A DNA stretch of 16,185 bases from Euryarchaeota archaeon UBA111 (GTDB taxonomy: Archaea > Thermoplasmatota > Poseidoniia > Poseidoniales > Poseidoniaceae), in the NCBI GenBank assembly GCA_002506025.1, contig DAWS01000022.1:1-16185 (forward strand), read 5' to 3'. Positions 13,892 through 16,185 of the stretch are shown here, piece after piece (the first letter of the stretch is position 1; every line of letters starts with the position of its first letter). A program made the position numbers and the translations under genes. The notes under the pieces were generated by a model. That model was not told the origin of the DNA and did not search any database. It was given only the letters and a program-made list of their open reading frames with translations.

Positions 13892-16185
13892 ATGTCTCTA
13901 AATCCCAACCAAATGGCTTACGTTGCAATCGTCTCGACCTTAATTTTCGGCTCAATATTTGTCGGTGTCTCTGGTGTCTTACAAACTAGCGAAGGGCTTG
14001 GTAATTTCGATAGCGCAGTTGAAGAAGATATCGCAGGTGATGGTATAGCGACAAATAAGGGAGAGGACACTGATGATGATGGATTGTCCGATGTCCTCGA
14101 AGAGACCCAATATGGAACTGACCCACTTAACGAAGATACAGACGGTGATGGTATGTCAGATGGTTGGGAAGTCGAGCATGGACTAAACCCGCTTGATGAT
14201 GGTGAATCAGACCCACTCGAGCAAGACCCAGGTGAAGCTGACGTTGAAGAGGCGGAGCAGGAAAATGAAACTGACTCTTGGCCAGACCCCAACCAAGGTC
14301 CTAATGGCGACCCAGACAATGATGGTTTAACCAATCAGCAAGAACAGGATCTTGAAACCGACCCGCAGCGGTCTGACACCGACAATGATGGTCTCAATGA
14401 TAAGTGGGAGTCAACCTACATGTTAGAGATTGAAATCCCCGGTGGGACATTCACCCTATTTGACCCACTTAACGGAAACTGGGATTGTGTTCTTCTTACT
14501 TCAGATGTGAAAAACAACCTTAGAGAATTTTACAATTTAGATGAAGAAACACCTTCTTGGGAAGAATTAGGTAATGGATTTGGTCAACACTCATGTGATA
14601 ATGTGCTAGACTTCGACGATGATGGTTTGGCAAATTTCCAAGAAGAGATATTTGCCACAGATCCGACATCACAGGATTCAGATGGTGACTTATTGAGCGA
14701 TGCTGAAGAAATTGCTAGAGAGCAATTACAACTTTATCGAGCAGTAGGTATCACACAGGGCATCGACCGTAACAATCAACCGGTTTTCCGCAACTGCAAC
14801 GAGCCAATTAGGGACGACAACACTCAGACATTCCCATTTGATGCACCGTTCATGAACCAAAACACCTCTTGGTTCTATCTAGATGATGACGGTGATGGAT
14901 TACTCAACGGCCCGTCAGATTGGGACTCAGATGGCGATGGAATGCCTGACGGATATGAATACTGTTATTCCATTTTCCCATCCTCCAATGTAATTAATGC
15001 CCTGAATCTAAACCGCTTAGACTCAACTAATGTTCTTGACCCAAGTGATCCGTCAGATGGGTTCTTTGATTGGGATGATGATGGACTAAACAACCTAGAG
15101 GAATACGGCTCTGCTCTATTATTTGGAGCCGAGAATTTCACCTCTCCATGGCTTGAAGATACGGATTTGGATGGCATGCCTGATGGTTGGGAAACCAACA
15201 ACGGGTTGAATCCACGTGACAGTAGTAACGGCGACGAGGATCCAGACATGGATGGTTGGGACAGAGATGGTGATGGCTCGGCAGTATACGAGGAATTAAT
15301 TTTCAATACGCGAGTTACCCAAATTAAGAAAACCATTGGTGAGACAGTTGCTGAAGGAGAAACTGTTGTTAGAGCAGAGTATACCAAGGCAGGTGGTCAA
15401 ACAGAGCCGGTTAACATCAAGGCACCATCTTCTGGAACCATATACCAGATGTATGTATCAGTTGATGAAGTTGTAACTTCTAGAGATACCGTTTGGTTCG
15501 TCGTTGTTGAGGACAATGAGCGTTTTACTAACGAAGATGAGTATGAGGCCAAGTTCAAGAATAATGAACCATTTGATGAAAATGGCAATCCTAGTTTGAT
15601 AATCGGCAGGTCAACAGACCCTATGGACGCAGACACAGACAATGATGGATTGATTGACGGAATTGAGGTATTTGGATGGGAGATATTGGTTGTCAACCGA
15701 GGAGTTGAGATAACCTTAGTCGTATCTGACCCTGGACTTCCAGATACCGACTCTGATGGTTTGTCAGATTTTGTTGAATACTCTTCACTTTGTGACTCAG
15801 GTTCAAACGCATCCAATCCAGATACAGACGGCGATGGATTAGATGATCAGTTTGAAGCTACCGGTGGCGGTGGAACCTTGCAATGGCCTATGGGCGGTGG
15901 AGAAGCATATACTACTAGTCCATGTGCTTTTGACACGGACAATGATGGATTAGAGGATGGCGAAGAGGTAATCATCGGCAAAGATGGTTTCTTTACTCAC
16001 GCTAACAACTCTGATACTGATGGTGATGGGCTAAAAGACGGTAATGAAGTGTTATACATTCCAAGACCGTTCCAGGAGCCTACTCACCCACTTGTCAATG
16101 ACACCGATCAAGATGGTATGCTAGATGGATGGGAAATGCAGGTTCAATCTGAGGAAGATAACACTAATTCCCACAGTCTTTGGGT
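13892..16185 (+). CDS. Secreted or anchored protein with many TSP3-like Ca-binding repeats, 3' truncated by window edge
   Basis: Open to the right edge without a stop; 764 residues are visible. It is probably a cell-surface or exported calcium-binding structural protein. The N-terminus (MSLNPNQ then a hydrophobic stretch at about 8-32) is an uncleaved signal anchor or pilin-like signal. About 17 Asp-rich repeats of the type DTDGDGLSDGWE run from residue 59 to about 750, the D-x-D-x-D-G pattern of thrombospondin type 3 repeats that bind calcium in series. An acidic linker lies near 108-140. Six cysteines (199, 235, 302, 358, 634, 678) lie in spacers between repeats, about 36-56 residues apart in successive pairs, suggesting disulfides. 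Residues 478-541 are not repeat-like and resemble a lipoyl/barrel-sandwich hybrid domain. Several N-x-S/T sites could be glycosylated. Serine/proline-rich antisense frames across it are shadows. Start chosen for its Shine-Dalgarno site. Total length and C-terminal anchor are unknown. Confidence 0.87.
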   Translation, partial: MSLNPNQMAYVAIVSTLIFGSIFVGVSGVLQTSEGLGNFDSAVEEDIAGDGIATNKGEDTDDDGLSDVLEETQYGTDPLNEDTDGDGMSDGWEVEHGLNPLDDGESDPLEQDPGEADVEEAEQENETDSWPDPNQGPNGDPDNDGLTNQQEQDLETDPQRSDTDNDGLNDKWESTYMLEIEIPGGTFTLFDPLNGNWDCVLLTSDVKNNLREFYNLDEETPSWEELGNGFGQHSCDNVLDFDDDGLANFQEEIFATDPTSQDSDGDLLSDAEEIAREQLQLYRAVGITQGIDRNNQPVFRNCNEPIRDDNTQTFPFDAPFMNQNTSWFYLDDDGDGLLNGPSDWDSDGDGMPDGYEYCYSIFPSSNVINALNLNRLDSTNVLDPSDPSDGFFDWDDDGLNNLEEYGSALLFGAENFTSPWLEDTDLDGMPDGWETNNGLNPRDSSNGDEDPDMDGWDRDGDGSAVYEELIFNTRVTQIKKTIGETVAEGETVVRAEYTKAGGQTEPVNIKAPSSGTIYQMYVSVDEVVTSRDTVWFVVVEDNERFTNEDEYEAKFKNNEPFDENGNPSLIIGRSTDPMDADTDNDGLIDGIEVFGWEILVVNRGVEITLVVSDPGLPDTDSDGLSDFVEYSSLCDSGSNASNPDTDGDGLDDQFEATGGGGTLQWPMGGGEAYTTSPCAFDTDNDGLEDGEEVIIGKDGFFTHANNSDTDGDGLKDGNEVLYIPRPFQEPTHPLVNDTDQDGMLDGWEMQVQSEEDNTNSHSLW
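14066..16141 (+). repeat. Tandem, irregularly spaced TSP3-like Asp-rich coding repeats
   Basis: About 17 copies of a coding unit with consensus D-x-D-x-D-G-[LM]-x-[DN], often followed by GWE or a similar Gly/Glu-containing stretch. Examples are DTDGDGMSDGWE, DTDNDGLND, DSDGDGMPDGYE, DTDLDGMPDGWE, DTDSDGLSD, DTDGDGLDD and DTDQDGMLDGWE. At DNA level the short words GACAATGATGG and GATGGTGATGG recur, but synonymous positions differ between copies, so the units are old duplicates rather than recent identical amplifications. Spacers vary from a few to about 100 residues. One unit reads DSDGDLLSD, losing the glycine. Confidence 0.88.

Noticed and set aside
13918..15816. Long antisense frames across the TSP3 gene (13918-14334, 14965-15387, 15397-15816), Ser/Pro-rich
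   Set aside because: They are the reverse complement of Asp/Gly-rich repeat codons, which avoids stops and yields artificial Ser/Pro-rich products. They have no start signals of their own, and the sense strand has a continuous recognisable protein.
14066..16141. CRISPR or recent tandem DNA repeat in the Asp-rich region
   Set aside because: Units are in frame with the coding sequence, vary in length and synonymous sites, and match protein-level TSP3 repeats.

Overview
The window reads as a stretch of archaeal chromosome, most likely from a planktonic marine euryarchaeon of the Marine Group II / Thermoplasmata-related type (Candidatus Poseidoniales). This is an inference from gene content and style, not a database match. 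The supporting signs are an archaeal-type serine hydroxymethyltransferase, a valyl-tRNA synthetase with a non-canonical HIGH motif, Shine-Dalgarno sites of the GGTGA/GTGAT type, TATA-like boxes, a large secreted protein full of thrombospondin type 3 (TSP3) calcium-binding repeats, an RND/MMPL-family exporter, and moderately AT-rich, tightly packed genes. No rRNA, tRNA, CRISPR array, insertion sequence or integrase is visible.

Layout. (1) 1-816 (+) is the C-terminal three quarters of a Y-family translesion DNA polymerase (DinB/Dpo4 type), cut by the left edge. (2) 819-3308 (-) is valyl-tRNA synthetase, convergent with the polymerase and only 2 bp from it. (3) 3309-3466 is a divergent promoter region. 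(4) A rightward block holds an RND/MMPL membrane protein (3467-6499), an EVE-domain protein (6537-7016) and a class I/II aminotransferase of the alanine-aminotransferase type (7021-8235). Spacing of 37 and 4 bp suggests co-transcription. (5) 8277-11378 encodes a 1033-residue multi-pass membrane protein with a central TPR-like helical region and a very basic tail. (6) 11428-12741 is glyA, followed 9 bp later by an unrecognised 351-residue protein (12751-13806). (7) From 13892 to the right edge runs an open reading frame with no stop. It encodes the N-terminal 764 residues of a secreted or anchored protein with about 17 Asp-rich TSP3-like repeats.

How the genes work together. The block mixes housekeeping functions (translation fidelity, one-carbon/glycine metabolism, amino-acid transamination, DNA damage tolerance) with cell-envelope functions (RND exporter, multi-pass TPR protein, repeat-rich surface protein). 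No dedicated defence or biosynthetic system is evident. The most unusual content is in the envelope genes. The TSP3 protein contains a stretch that reads as a lipoyl/barrel-sandwich hybrid domain with a lysine at the position that is lipoylated in true lipoyl domains. The RND protein carries a TSP3-like Asp/Asn loop bracketed by cysteines in its first external domain, and the transmembrane Asp only in its second half. The 351-residue protein may be a diverged internal duplication.
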